Positions 31,468 through 43,271 of a stretch of 64,000 bases of DNA are shown piece after piece. The notes under the pieces are model-generated. The model did no database searches. It was not told where the DNA came from and saw nothing but the letters and a program-made list of their open reading frames with translations. Made by a program: the position numbers and the translations under genes. The stretch is from Trachythela sp. YZ-2020. Its lineage: Eukaryota; Cnidaria; Anthozoa; Malacalcyonacea; Clavulariidae. The first letter of the stretch is position 1. Each line of letters begins with the position of its first letter. Where the stretch lies: the NCBI GenBank assembly GCA_016169945.1, contig JADLSH010000111.1:62001-126000 (forward strand), in the 5' to 3' direction.

Positions 31468-32540
31468 AATCCCAACAATCGACAAGTGGACAGTCAAATG
31501 ATACATTGGCCTTGAGGTGGGTGTATGTTGCTACGTGTATAAAAAAACGTTCGTATGATTTTTAGGCCAAATACCTGTATAGAGTTCGCAATTTTGAGGT
31601 CATTCTTATAAAACATTATTGTTATTCTCTTATATATAGAACGAACCTTGACTGGTGCATGCCCCAATTCTACAAGCAAAACGTTCATCGAAGGAAAAAG
31701 CCAAGTTATACCTTGAAGGAGATAAAGACGTCTTGCTTCCCAAGCACTCCTTTACCATCTTAGGAGATCGGGCAAAATATAAGGAAGGGAAAGCACTTAA
31801 ACGCCACCGTATAGAGGACGTTTCCTTACCATTCCTATTGTAAATATATCAGGTTACGAGACTCGTTGCTTGCGTTATTTACAAGAATTGAAATCGTGGC
31901 CTGACAGGCCTTTGTTTTCAACCAGTTTAGTTTTTTATACGGAACCTTATAAAAGTTATTGCACTAAAATAGTCCATGCAGTTAAACGAATATACAAAGA
32001 ACATGATGTTTGACTATTTTGAAATTGAAGTTTGGCTATTTGTAAATCATTCAATAAACGAACTTTGATTGAGCACTGACACTGACCGTGTTTTAAATGT
32101 TTAGCCAGTGCTCTAAATCTAAATCCTTTGAACTTATTTTTAAACTATTTTTCAAGGGTGAATGAAATGCCGACTTGGCGGCGTATGTCACTATTTCGAA
32201 AACGGGATTTATACGCTGCCACTGGGGCATGGTTTTTGGGCCTGGAGCGGATCTTCGGCGCGCGCAAAACAAACTTTCCACCCTGGTTGACGTGTAAGTT
32301 TTCGCCTTTGTTCTATCGGTTCCACTTCCACCGGTGGTTCTTCGGTAGAAGTTACAGTTTCAGAGCTAGTTTCTTCTCCTTTTTCTTCTGTTGTCTGTAG
32401 ATCTTCTCTTTATCACAAAATTTCTTGTAGCATTTCATATGATGGTACCATTCTAGGTTAATGCTTTCAGTGTTCTTCTCCATGTATGATTTGACTGATC
32501 CGTCATCGATGTTATCGTACGATTTCTTTGCTATTTCAGC
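31468..32540. other. No supported gene
   Basis: A 62-codon Lys-rich ORF at 31655-31843 follows the ORF above in another frame and may be a continuation after a frameshift or intron; there is no recognised motif. On the minus strand, 32352-32585 encodes YMEKNTESINLEWYHHMKC and YKKFCDKEKIYRQQKKK. This looks like the Cys/His-containing N-terminal region of a repeat-encoded protein, but the frame runs into the LINE A-tail. Confidence 0.35.
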
Positions 32541-32544
32541 TTGT

Positions 32545-33206
32545 GTTTGTTTGTTGGTTTTTTGTTTTTTTTGTTTTTTTAACAACTTTATTGGGTTAAT
32601 ACAGAAATTACATATTTACAGACAAAAATCTAAAGATAAGTAGTAACCCAAACGGGTGAGGCACGAACGGGACGCAAGTACCCATGCGAGGCACCTCCCC
32701 GTAACATAAAGACAAAGCAAATATTATTTACAAATAAATTTTCTCCTGATAATCTCAATCTCTATGACAGGGACAGTCCCTTGAAGTTGACCAAGTACAA
32801 GATATATTTACATTAAAAACAGTCACTAAAAGTTCCGAGTAATGACGGAAAAGAAAACTCACAGCGACAGTGGAAAAACGTCTAGGTGGTGCTACTTTAC
32901 AAACACTGTTCCAGAGCTTTACAATCCTGTTGAAATAAGATGCTTGATACGTACTAGTTTTGCATGACGGAATATTTAACATAAGATCGGGATTAAGACT
33001 AAGTCGAGCTCGGTTGTGACTCACAAAGGAGACATAATCATGCACATGTAGGTCAGTGATACCATATAGAGATTTAAAAAAGAAAATCAAATCTCTGATT
33101 TCCCGGTCATAACACAAAGGTAGAAGCTTTAGAGCTGATAAACGTTCGTTGTAGGTGGAGTCACCTACCCTAGCCTTCAGGGCCCATCTGTTGACACACC
33201 CTTGAA
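32545..33206 (-). mobile_element. LINE 3' end, minus strand
   Basis: Coding to 32755: ERLSALKLLPLCYDREIRDL, IFFFKSLYG, NRIVKLWNSVCKVAPPRRF and the end CTWSTSRDCPCHR, the reverse-transcriptase tail of a CR1/L2-like ORF2. A UTR follows with a T-rich (A-tail) block at 32,545-32,580. Strongly 5'-truncated. Confidence 0.8.
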
Positions 33207-33290
33207 TTCGAATAACATAATTTGAATTCGAGTAACCTAATTTGAATGTGATTAACATAATTTGAATTCGAATACTCAAATTATGTTCGG
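33207..33290. repeat. 22-bp tandem repeat TTTGAATTCGAATAACATAA
   Basis: About four variants of ATTTGAATTCGAATAACATA next to the truncated LINE end. Confidence 0.75.
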
Positions 33291-33648
33291 CGAATGTTCA
33301 GGAAGTACTTATTTCGTCTTGCAGGGATATTTTGGATTCAAAACAGTATTGGCCAACTATATATCACCCACACAACATTTATCGCACTATTTAGACCGAG
33401 TTAGCCTAGCTATTTTTCGACCGTTAACCCACCTTACACCCACATCCGCCACCTTACAATGACTTTAGTCTACCTTGGAACTAAGGGAGGTGTCATTAAT
33501 TCTACCCGGGAGGGGGCGGGAAGGAAACATGAAAATTTCTTAAAAAAATTTCATGACCCTGCAAAATTTTGCAGTATGATTTCGAAGCCCACAAAAAATG
33601 TTCGTTTGGTTTCATAGCCCATCTTATGTATACATTAAAAGTTGGTGT

Positions 33649-33900
33649 TCATACCAAAAACATACATGCACAGGGAAAAAGGATATGATTGCGACTAGGA
33701 TGATTCACCTCACAACATAAACACTTTTCTTTACAAAGCTTTCCGACTTCGCAGGCTACAGCTTCGAAAAATATAGCATTCATCAAATCACAAACGTTTT
33801 TCACCGCTGCTTCGTCCACAATTAAATCGCTGGCCGTGAACACCTCTTCTTCCTTTGGGGAAATACTCATAGCATTCATCAAATCACATAAGTTCTCCAT
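33649..33900 (-). CDS. Short Cys-rich ORF, likely a transposon N-terminal fragment
   Basis: 83 codons from an ATG at 33900. It contains an internal echo (NLCDLMNAMS and NVCDLMNAIF), then VGKLCKEKCLCCEVNHPSRN. The CxxxCxxC...HPS pattern is one I associate with repeat-encoded proteins in cnidarian genomes. It degrades after that. Function unknown. Confidence 0.35.
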   Translation of the reverse strand: MENLCDLMNAMSISPKEEEVFTASDLIVDEAAVKNVCDLMNAIFFEAVACEVGKLCKEKCLCCEVNHPSRNHILFPCACMFLV

Positions 33901-34196
33901 CTCTGACTGCTTAAAAAGTCTCTATGAAAAAAATAATTTAACCTTTTCAATTCATACTTTACTATTGTACACTCATTAGTATGCGATTTTGGCGGGAAAT
34001 CCTGTTTTTGTTAAAAGTCTATTTATTCGCGAAAGTTTACATAAAGTTTGTTAAACAACATACCTTTAAAAGCAGGTCTTTCGAAGCATAACTTCTCGCG
34101 AAACGAATATATTCAGTAAAGTTCTCTCTGTGAACAATATACCGTGTTGTAAATGTGTGAATATTGATATTTCACAAGAGATTCCAAGTTTAACCC

Positions 34197-34330
34197 TAGA
34201 GGTTAAGCAACGCTTTATGTTACGCAACGCTTTATGTTACGCAACGCTTTATGTTACGCAACGCTTTATGTTACGCAACGCTTTGTGTTACGCAACGCTT
34301 TACGTTACGCAACGCTTTATGTTACGTCAT
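34197..34330 (+). repeat. 17-bp tandem repeat GCTTTATGTTACGCAAC
   Basis: Seven to eight units of CGCTTTATGTTACGCAA. The apparent ORFs here are the repeat read in three frames. Confidence 0.92.
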
Positions 34331-34860
34331 CTCATTAGTATTCTTTTCGTGCCACAGAATACGGCCTAATGCATTTATCGCAAAAAAGATAAAAAGTAGC
34401 AACAAAATCGTTAAAATATTTGTGTCGCGTATGAACACACGGAAATATTCGTCCCGTTAGGCCAGAAGTCTCTGCAAGCGGGATCATATGAACAGGCCCA
34501 AAAATGGAATTTATGGCTATTTGTCGCTGAACTTGCTATTGGGTATAAATATAGAAACAATAGAAAAGCCAGACACTGATCTTTTAATACCTTTGTATAA
34601 ATTGTTTTAAATAGACAATTGGTCATACAATATGAATAATTAATATGATTTACCAGTGTGTCTTACCTGCTCCGCAGTTCACGCAAAAATTGGAAATTTG
34701 AACAAAACATGTTTTTGTATCAGAATTTTGTTCTTTTACTCATGGTTCTTTGCGAATTGTGTTCACGAGACCAGATGTACTTCATCTTGCAACAATATAG
34801 TAGATCAATCATATTTGCTGTACCGTGAGCTATTTGTTAATGCTGTGACTACAATTTGCA
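34331..34860. other. No supported gene
   Basis: 34,440-34,505 contains CCCGTTAGGCC...GGGATCATATGAACAGGCCC, a degenerate relative of the MITE end at 45,630. Otherwise A/T-rich, with only short ORFs lacking motifs. Confidence 0.5.
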
Positions 34861-35100
34861 TTTGATGTGAGCTATTTGTTAATGCTGTGGACAATTTGGT
34901 GTTGCTGTGAGCTATTTGTTAATACTGTGACTACAATTTGCTTTTGATGTGAGCTATTTGTTAATGCTGTGGACAATTTGGTGTTGCCGTGAGCTATTTG
35001 TTAATGCAGTGACTACAATTTGCTTTTGAGTTGAGCTATTTGTTAATGCTGTCAGCAATTTGTTGTTGATGTGAGATAGTTAATGCTGTGAACAATTTGT
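34861..35100 (+). repeat. Tandem repeat GAGCTATTTGTTAATGCTGT
   Basis: Six units of GTGAGCTATTTGTTAATGCT, alternating GTGACTACAATTTGC and GTGGACAATTTGGTG, so the period is double (about 43 plus 39 bp). Confidence 0.88.
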
Positions 35101-36860
35101 AAATGTGGCGAGAGTTGTGGGCCACCGTAATTATATACCTTATATTTACACGCAAAATCTAAAATTATTTACATAGTTTAACATTTACTTTTCAAATTAT
35201 TGTTTGAATCTTCAAATATTGGAATATTTATTCCTATTTTCGTTAAAATTTGCACAAGATTTGGATGTATAAAGTTATAATTCAACAAAATTTTTGAAAG
35301 GACGCGCTGTGAGAGCGCGCTCGCTAAGCATCCTGGGTGCCCATATATGTCACTCGTCTGCATACCGTGAAGGCACTGATCTCAAATATCTGAACAGTCC
35401 AGCATATAAGCAACAATAATCAGCAACGACAATCTCTGTCTTTCTGACGAAAACTCTTCATTCTATCTTCAAAATAATACTCTTCATTATATCCCCAAAA
35501 TAATTCATTAATTTATATTTGTATGTTCAATTTGTTTAGTATGGCTACGGAGTATTGCAGTGTAAGTAAAATAAATTATTGTTCATCGCTAATATTGGAT
35601 AAACATACCACCCACATCCGCACTTGACGCTCAAGGTTACACAGTTAATTAAGGTTCTTGGACAACATTGTACTCTGACGGTCTGACCGCACGTGTACAA
35701 AATGGACACATGCAGAGTTAAAATACGGAAGTGTGAGCTTGCATGTTGGTGCGCGGTATCTTTCCTTGGAATTTTCTGGTTACTTGTAGCATATACTTTG
35801 CAAAACTAACTAAATATTCTTGTAGTTGGTAATTTTTCCTAAAGGACAATATAAAATTTATTTAGAAGTCATCAATTTGAATAAGTTTAATTAATTTGAG
35901 CGATAAACCGACTCGACAAGTACGACAACGCCCTATATAAACAAAGAAAGAGATCTGGTACGAGGGTTCAACAGTACAGCACCTCAACGCTGATTAGTAA
36001 GTTTTTCATCAGTCCATCCTACGCTTCATGTGTACCAAGACCCCCTGAACCGTCACTATAAAAAGATGAGCTCAGCCCGATTCAAGTCAGTGGACGCACA
36101 ATAACCGAAAGAGGAGTGAAGGCTGAGACTCAAGACAACACCAAGACAAGACCAAATGAAGAAGAGAACTTTGAAAAACAATAACAACTTTTACTAGAAA
36201 TTAAACGTTTGCTTTGAAGAATACACTCAGACACCTCTCTAATAAAGACATTTCTCTAGTACCGACACAAGCATCTCTCTAATACGGACACCTCTCTTGC
36301 GGAGAGTTTCCTATATCTACAAACATTTTTAATGATATTTTCCTTAAAAACAACCTCCATTAAACGGACACCTCTCTATAACGGACACTTTGAATGAACA
36401 TTTATATAGTTTTGTACTGATTGTAATTTGAATTGTATTGTATATATGGTAGAAAATAAGGAAACTCATTGTTCTGGTCTTGAGAGTAAAAGCACAAGAC
36501 AATACTCATGCAAGAACACCTTTTATTCAATCAATATTTACAAATGATTACTTAGTAAAAGCAAAACAATAACCAAGTACCAATTGCCATGGAATTTCCA
36601 CAGTATCACACATTTTCACAGAAGTATACACACCTTCACAGCAACAAAACAAAAGTCACTTTAGCAAGTTGGGATCAACTAAAAATATAAATACGAGTTT
36701 AGAAAGATAATTTAGGCTTACGCTTGTGCTATTTATTTCATAACTTTGCGTTTGAAAATTTCATGCTAAGCATATATGAATATGAATCTATGATTAGAAT
36801 ACCCATGGTTTGGAGTCTCGATGGAACTTATTATACGTGTTAGTCAAAGTTTAGGCAAAA
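35101..36860. other. Non-coding stretch with transposon traces
   Basis: No ORF with recognisable content. 36,230-36,400 repeats GACACCTCTCTAATACGGAC-type words, reminiscent of pogo/Tigger inverted repeats (compare CAGTCGAACCTCTCTAACAC at 60,193). 36,058-36,070 has a TATAAAAAG on the plus strand with no gene behind it that I can define. Confidence 0.5.
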
Positions 36861-36861
36861 A

Positions 36862-37031
36862 TGTGGTCCTTGTTCGTCACATCTGTATTGTGTTTTCGCC
36901 CAATCAAACAATAGTAATCCTTAAATTAACCAATTATATTGTGCAGGGTGGATAACTAAGCCAAAACATTGCTACTAGCTTGATGGTTTGGCGAGAATAC
37001 AACACATATATGTGACGAACAAGGTCACATG
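36862..37031. mobile_element. 170-bp MITE
   Basis: TGTGGTCCTTGTTCGTCACAT is mirrored by ATGTGACGAACAAGGTCACA; inner arms CTGTATTGTGTTTTCGCC and GGCGAGAATACAACACATA. Confidence 0.8.
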
Positions 37032-37540
37032 TTGCCCCCTCTCCTAAAATATAAGCAAAAAAGGAAATAATCACTTGGTTCAGAAGAATTTTATAATATT
37101 CCTTGATTCCTTTATTCCAGAAGAGTTTTATAAGATTCTAAAATCTTGCTTCAATACTGCAAGTCAATGTAGATGGGATATATCAAACAATTGAGACTGA
37201 AAATGCAGGAAATTGAGTCCGAGCGGCTCAAAAATACAAAAACATTTCTGTGGGAGGACTCTCAAACCCCCTACATGTTCACACACATCCAGTTAACCAC
37301 CTCCTTGACCACCCCTTTCCCCGCACTGACGAATTCTTAAATATGGCCATACCATATATGCCATTAACTACACTCATACACACAAAGGGAAATGAGCCAA
37401 TAGGAAGCACGCTTGTCAGGCGAAATTATATTTCGACAACTACAAATTGAAGGAATGAAATCCTTATCCGCAGATGTGAAAAGCAAATGAACTTACCACT
37501 CCAATATAAATATTTGCAAAAGCAACTGATTGAAATCAAA

Positions 37541-39263
37541 TCACAATTTTCGCACTGAAGGACGATTTTTAGATGGACCACCGCTAGGTCGCTTTCCTGT
37601 GGGTGCAAATCCAGATGGTCTTGTGGGTACAAATCTAGATGGTCCTGCGGATGCAAATCCAGATGGTCTTGCGGATGCAAATCTAGATGGTCTTGTGGGT
37701 GCAAATCTAGATGGTCCTGCGGATGCAAATCCAGATGGTCTTGCGGATGCAAATCCAGATGGTCTCTTCCTTGGTGACCAAGTTGGTTCGGCCTCATAAC
37801 ACTGAACTTCTTTAACTACTTGCGCCACTGCATCTAAAAGGGAACAAAGACCGTGTTTATTAGTTTAAACTCTGCACCCGAATAAGCGCCACCGATGTAT
37901 AATCAAGGGTTGCCGTTGGAACTTTCCAAACTCACTCATAGTCGCATTAAAGTGGATTCCCCCTACAGTAGCTAGTGGTTCGAACACTTAGCTTCAAATT
38001 TTACTTCAATAAATTATACTTAAATCATAGGACTTGATCAAGGAATTAGCGTTCCAGTATATGTATAGAGTTCACCGGTGACAACTTACCGGCCAAAAAT
38101 AGATAGAACATTTGCATTCCGTGATCTCTATCAACATTGAGCATCTCAATTATGTCACGCATAACTAACTCAGGCTAGTAAAAAGAAAAATAGTTAGTTA
38201 AACCAAAAGTGAATTTCCCTATCCCTTCTCAAGTAAGCAACCCATTTTAGAAGGACAAATTTGTTAACCCCACCCAACGCATTTTTTAATATCATGGACT
38301 GGTGTGGCATTTGCCACACTGGGCCCCTTCTTCTGCCCCACCACTGAAGGAAAAAATGGCCTTTTGCCCCAAAGCCAGGGCCCTTGGACCCTGAGTAAAT
38401 GAGTTTAACATTGAAAAGAAGTTTGAAATTATAGATTTTTTATCGTTTTATGCTCATACATTTTTTGCTGACCGGTGTCAGATTTTTTAAAAATGTGGTC
38501 TCAGTATGCAGGAAATGCTATTTCAGAGACCTAAATTTTAAAAATTTCCTGGGGAGCATGGCCCAATACCCCCTAGCTAACTTGTGCTTGCGGCACTCGG
38601 CTCACACCTTCGGTGCTCGCACGCCTCGCATACTATCCTGGGGGGAGGACAAGGAAAATGGGCCCTTTGGCAGTTTTGCCCCACCACTGAAGAATCCTTA
38701 AAATATGCATTGATCCCACCTGATAGCGTAGAATCTACTGCGTCTATATTATACCATCCTTATACGTTAGCGCTGTATAGAATTGCTTCATTCTCTATAA
38801 AAAACCCTTTCAGATTTTTTGCTGGGATCGGATAGTCCAATTCATCAATTTAATTTCAATCTCAACTATATTTATAGCAAAATTCAATTGAGCTATTTTT
38901 ACAAAAATTTAGCAAAGCCATTCTTCTAGGCAGGGGGGGGGGGTTGTCATACTGTAACTAGGAATAATAGCTACAGTGCATATTTTCATATTGTATAGTA
39001 TACATGTATATATTATGCATATACATTCCAAGCTATCACAATTATTCAGTAAATTCAAGGTCTAAATTTGCAACTCATCAAAAGGTTATAGAAGTACATT
39101 GTACTAGATAAAATTAACCAATTCAAATCTATCACAGTATTTCAGAAGTTTGTTATTCCTTACCGGCCTAATTTTTGGCTTCCTAACAGGCTTCTTGGGA
39201 AAACCAGGTGGCGGGATTCTGGTAAAATAATAAATTCTGAATGGTTAATTAATTTAGAATTAG

Positions 39264-39313
<50 letters not shown>

Positions 39314-40907
39314 AACAGTGGACATATTAGAATTCAATATACAGGTTCCAATATAATGATGATGTTGTGTTGTTTGATTGTGACAGCATGGTACAGCATG
39401 CAAACATGGTTGATACTGAGAGTCAATTTCCGGCTGTGGACGAAACTCTTGTGAATTTGTCGGCGTGTTTCGCCAACAGGAAATGCGCTACAACATAGAC
39501 ATTCATAATGTGTGATATAAAAACTTTAGTCTGAAATTTGAGAGAGGGTGCCCGCCCAATTATGTGGTCGCTTATCACGTAATTGGCCACTACCTTGGAC
39601 CCCCAGGTCTATCTTCATATAATTCTTCTTCGAAGGTAGAATATAATTCCTGGAGTTCTTGTTCTACAAGGAGAAAAAACATCGTCAAAAAATCGAATTC
39701 TGTAACAGCGGACAATTGTCATTCTTATTGATTGAAAGCTATTAAAAGTTCCAATATAAAATACAAAAAGTGGAAAATATGCTGATTCAGTGTATCCGTA
39801 GCATATAATTATTGTCGCTTACCATCTTCATCAATATCGTCGAAAAAAGTTTTGGAGTTAACCGCAACAAAAAGAACACAAACCTAGAATAATGTAGAAA
39901 GAGTTGTAAGACTAATTAATAATACTCCAAAGTATTATTTGATTATGCATGTTGTTGTCAAATCGCCTCTTATTGTATCGGCGTTTTCCACGTTTTTTTC
40001 ATATGTGCGTATTATACATACACTGTGGACCGGCGTTACCTTAGACGGTTGGTTCTTTATGTAGCCCTACACGAGTTAGTGTCTGTGATTATATTTAGGG
40101 TTAGGGTTCGGGTTGGGGTTAATTATACATTTTGTGTAGGGCCTACGCGTCTAAACCCCTGAGAGCCGCAGTCGCATCGTGGGCTCAAAAATATAAATAC
40201 AAGACTGTTTTACCGAGAAATCCTTGTCTTTTTGGACTTATTTGTATTTGATTTATTGTGTTTTATTGGCTTTTTACCGAAAGGAATCTTTAAAGTAGCT
40301 GGTGCTTTTGAACGGTACGGTAAAAAAGGACACATAAATGTCATTTTATTTGAAACTATGAACTTTATGATATTGATATATTTCTGGTAATTTTACTTTG
40401 TAAAATGTATGTAAATTTGTCCTTTTTAGCTTGAAGTAAAAACCGGTATATTGTCCTCACGAGCTATTTGAAGCGTTTGGGCTAGGTCGTCGACAAAAAA
40501 TCGAAGCGAGGCCAAAAGGCGAGAACACACTGTATATAACACAAAAGTAGACTGGAAATATTCACCAGGAGTGTTTCTACAATTTTTGCCCAAGTTTAGA
40601 GGCAAGAAGCTCTTCAGCCGAAGGTGGAAAAAATCCGATCAGAAATGCACAGAAAAAGAACAGGTGCCAAACCAACATGAACATTTAAATTTTTCGACAA
40701 GGAGGACAAATTCTTGGCATGCAGAAAACCCCAAAAGACTGCCTAGGTCCGACGAAGGCAAAAACCTGGCCGGGAGATGGAAATATCTCACATACAGACC
40801 GGATTTCACCAGTTTAGCTGTTACGGAGAGGTTTTGTTTCAACCACTAACATCTATTCAAAAATCATAGCAATACAAACTTACCCCAACAATCAAGAGAT
40901 ACTTCAT
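37541..40907 (-). CDS. P1: secreted Pro/Arg-rich repeat peptide precursor, six exons
   Basis: Exons on the minus strand: 40884-40907, 39823-39883, 39594-39663, 39164-39218, 38090-38174, 37541-37833. All have GT-AG borders, and phases (0, 1, 0 with a split Arg, 0, 1) give one 195-codon frame plus stop. Residues 1-18 are a signal peptide (MKYLLIVGVCVLFVAVNS). Residues ~20-48 are very acidic. 50-70 is Pro/Lys/Arg-rich (RIPPPGFPKKPVRKPKIRP). 71-114 is a likely helical block with one Cys. KR at 121-122 opens seven 8-residue repeats (RPSGFASA, GPSRFAPT), then GKRPSGG and a basic end. Acidic pro-region, basic repeats and dibasic sites suggest a processed peptide precursor. No known family recognised; alternatives are a structural or nematocyst protein. 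Confidence 0.7.
37580..37790 (-). repeat. 24-bp coding minisatellite in P1
   Basis: About eight 24-bp units, seven of them forming the regular 8-residue repeat block, in two alternating types (AGACCATCTGGATTTGCATC and GGACCATCTAGATTTGCACC). All three frames of both strands are nearly open, so the choice of frame rests on the upstream exons. Confidence 0.85.
37834..38089 (-). other. P1 intron 5
   Basis: GTAAGT donor at 38,089 and TTTTAG acceptor at 37,834. No repeat recognised. Confidence 0.6.
38175..39163 (-). other. P1 intron 4 with a duplicated GCCCCACCACTGAAG motif
   Basis: TTCTGCCCCACCACTGAAGG at 38,331 and TTTGCCCCACCACTGAAGAA at 38,676 bracket a ~350-bp non-coding segment, possibly a repeat. 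A run of ten G is at 38,933. Confidence 0.5.
39264..39312 (+). repeat. (GA)n microsatellite
   Basis: About 24 GA units inside P1 intron 3. Confidence 0.95.
39884..40883 (-). other. P1 intron 1
   Basis: A 1.0-kb intron with donor GTAAGTTTG and acceptor ATTCTAG. It contains a TTAGGGTTAGGGTTCGGGTT stretch near 40,098 and a spurious 92-codon plus-strand ORF at 40571-40849. Confidence 0.55.
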
Positions 40908-40999
40908 GTTCAAAATTTACTTCTAAGTTTTCTTAAAGCAAACACAGATGTTTATCAGACGGTGGTCAGACAAGGAGTGCCTCAAATTAGGAATATTCA

Positions 41000-43271
41000 G
41001 GTAGTTTAATACAGTTTAATGACTGTTACCGATTTAAATATGAATAAAAGTCATAAATCAAAGTTAATCAGTAGCAACAACATTTTTAATGCTATGGATA
41101 GACAAATTGTGACTAATTGCATATTTTATAAAAAAGGTAGAAATTTTGTTAAAACGAACTGGCGAACTCACCCACCTTCTGTTGTAAAAGTACATAGGGT
41201 ATTATTTTGCACTGATGAAGATACGGGGGCTGAATTACGGACAACGAAAAGTAGTGATTGTATAAAGACCGGGCAACACTGTAAATTTGGGCATCTCACT
41301 CAGTGGAACAGAATGTTCCATCTGCAATAACCCATTATCCCATAAACACTAAAATAACTATAGGTATATCTCTGATGGAGAGTTGCACAATAGCTGCGGG
41401 TACCAACCGTGAGGAAGGTTTACTGGCATTGAGAAAGGTTGAAACTTGAAAGTGCAACACTGAATAATACTATATTATAGTCAGGCTAGTATTAGTAGCA
41501 ACAGTGAGCACTCAGTCAGACAAGCAGTACTGCAACGGTATAGTCTGCGTAGCTGGCGGATATAAGGGGCCAACGTTGGCAAACCTACCCAGGCAAAAGT
41601 CTGTATTTCGGAAAATTTCCAGTTAATTTGAGGAAGGTTGGGAAAACCCCAACTCCTACCCGGAGGAAGGTTGAAAATGTTTTGTCACTCCACTCTTGTG
41701 CGCAAAGTGCTACAAAAACGGTTAAATTGTTGGACGTCAGTTTTCAATTTACCTCAAGATCAAACAAACAAAGTATAGTCATATTTCAATATGAATAGAA
41801 ATAAAAAATCAATTAGTGTTTAATTAACCACAGAAAATAGTTTTTCCCATGCTATGATTATATCACTATTTAAACTATTTTAGCGGCTCTTATAAAAATG
41901 TTTCAAAAAGACGAACACACCATTTTGTTGCAACAACATGCAGTTTGCCTTTCAAGATCTTATGATCTGAAACTGAATGTTTTCAGGCCAAGTTTCACAA
42001 AATCAACAGAAGATATAATCTGAATCAAATGACCGCCATATTTGCATGAGTATGAATGTAACTAAATCAATTAGTGCAAAATTAACTAGCCAAACTAGTT
42101 TCATGTCGTTTTTCAATTTCCTACATGCGCCACGCTGCAGTTAGACCAACAATTGTAAATGCCTGGATTCAGATTTCAGTACAATCAATATAAAAAGTGA
42201 AGATTAAATAGACAGACAATACTCGTGTAAAAAATCTTGTCTCAAAACTATTGACCAAAAATTGTGCCCTAAATTATAAGAATTCTTCAGGTATGATACA
42301 GATTAATGACCGTTGCCGATTTAAATATGAATACAAGTCATAAATCAAAGTTAATCACTAGCAACAACATTTTAATGCTATGGATAGACAAATTGTGACT
42401 AATAGTTTATTTTAACAGCAAAAGCCGAAATTTTGCAAAAACGAACTGGTGAACTCACCCACCTCATGTTGTAACAGTAAATAGGGTATTATTTTGTACT
42501 GATGAAGATCCGGGGGATGAATTGCAGACAAATCATATAGGTATACCATGATGCCATCTGATTTCAAAATCTCTTGACCAAAATTCTTGTTTCAAAATTG
42601 AAGTGAAATTTGATCAGTACATGGTCATGCAACTACCAATTAACCAATTTTCCCCTTTTTTTGAAAACTATACATGCATTACTGAGTTAGACCGATAACT
42701 ATGAAAAGTAGTGATTGTATAAAGACAGGTGCGAATAGCTGCGAATATGCTGGTGCCAACCGTGAGGAAGATTTACCGCTGGCATTGAGGAAGGTTGAAA
42801 GTGCAAAACTGATTAATAATAATAGTCAGGCTAGTATTATTAGCAACAGTGAGCACTCAGTCAGACAAGCAGCACTGCGATGGTAGTCTGCGTAGCTGGC
42901 GGTTTTAAGGGGCCAACGTTGGCAAACCTACCCAGGCAAAAGTCTGTATGTCGGAAAATTTCAAGTTAATTTGAGGAAGGTTGGGAAAACCCCAACTCCT
43001 ACCCGGAGGAAGGTTGAAAATGTTTTGTCACTCTACTCTTATGCGCAAAGTTATACAAAAACGCTTAAATTGTTGGACGTCAAAGTTTTCAATTTACCTC
43101 AAACAAACAAAGTATAGTCATATTTCAATAGAAATAGAAATAAAAAATCAATTAGTGTTTAATTAAACACAGAAAATAGTTTTCCCCATGCTATGATTAT
43201 ATCACTATTTAAACTATTTTAGCGGCTCTTATAAAAATGTTTCAAAAAGAGAGACGAACACACCATTTTGT
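41000..43271 (+). repeat. ~1.3-kb tandem repeat units, first block
   Basis: Unit 1 is partial (to 41,931); unit 2 is 41,932-43,271. Each runs from CAACAACATGCAGTTTGCC to CACACCATTTTGTTG and holds GTTGCCGATTTAAATATGAA, AAAAGTAGTGATTGTATAAA and GTCTGCGTAGCTGGCGG. Units recur at 46,212-48,600. I cannot place it in a known transposon class. Confidence 0.75.
42701..42886 (+). CDS. Repeated ~60-codon ORF, copy 1
   Basis: Opens MKSSDCIKTGANSCEYAGAN and ends HSVRQAALRW. The same ORF is open at 46,696 and 48,033 with only a few substitutions; the more decayed unit at 41,243 carries only its start. Function unknown; it could be an exon of the repeat's own gene or chance. Confidence 0.3.
   Translation: MKSSDCIKTGANSCEYAGANREEDLPLALRKVESAKLINNNSQASIISNSEHSVRQAALRW

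Noticed and set aside
37250..37450. 66-codon ORF downstream of P1
   Set aside because: No motif or conserved partner; probably chance.
40098..40120. TTAGGGTTAGGGTTCGGGTT as an interstitial telomere
   Set aside because: Only two exact TTAGGG units in a degenerate context; too short to call.
40571..40849. 92-codon plus-strand ORF in P1 intron 1
   Set aside because: No motif, no splice context, and it lies opposite a better supported minus-strand gene.
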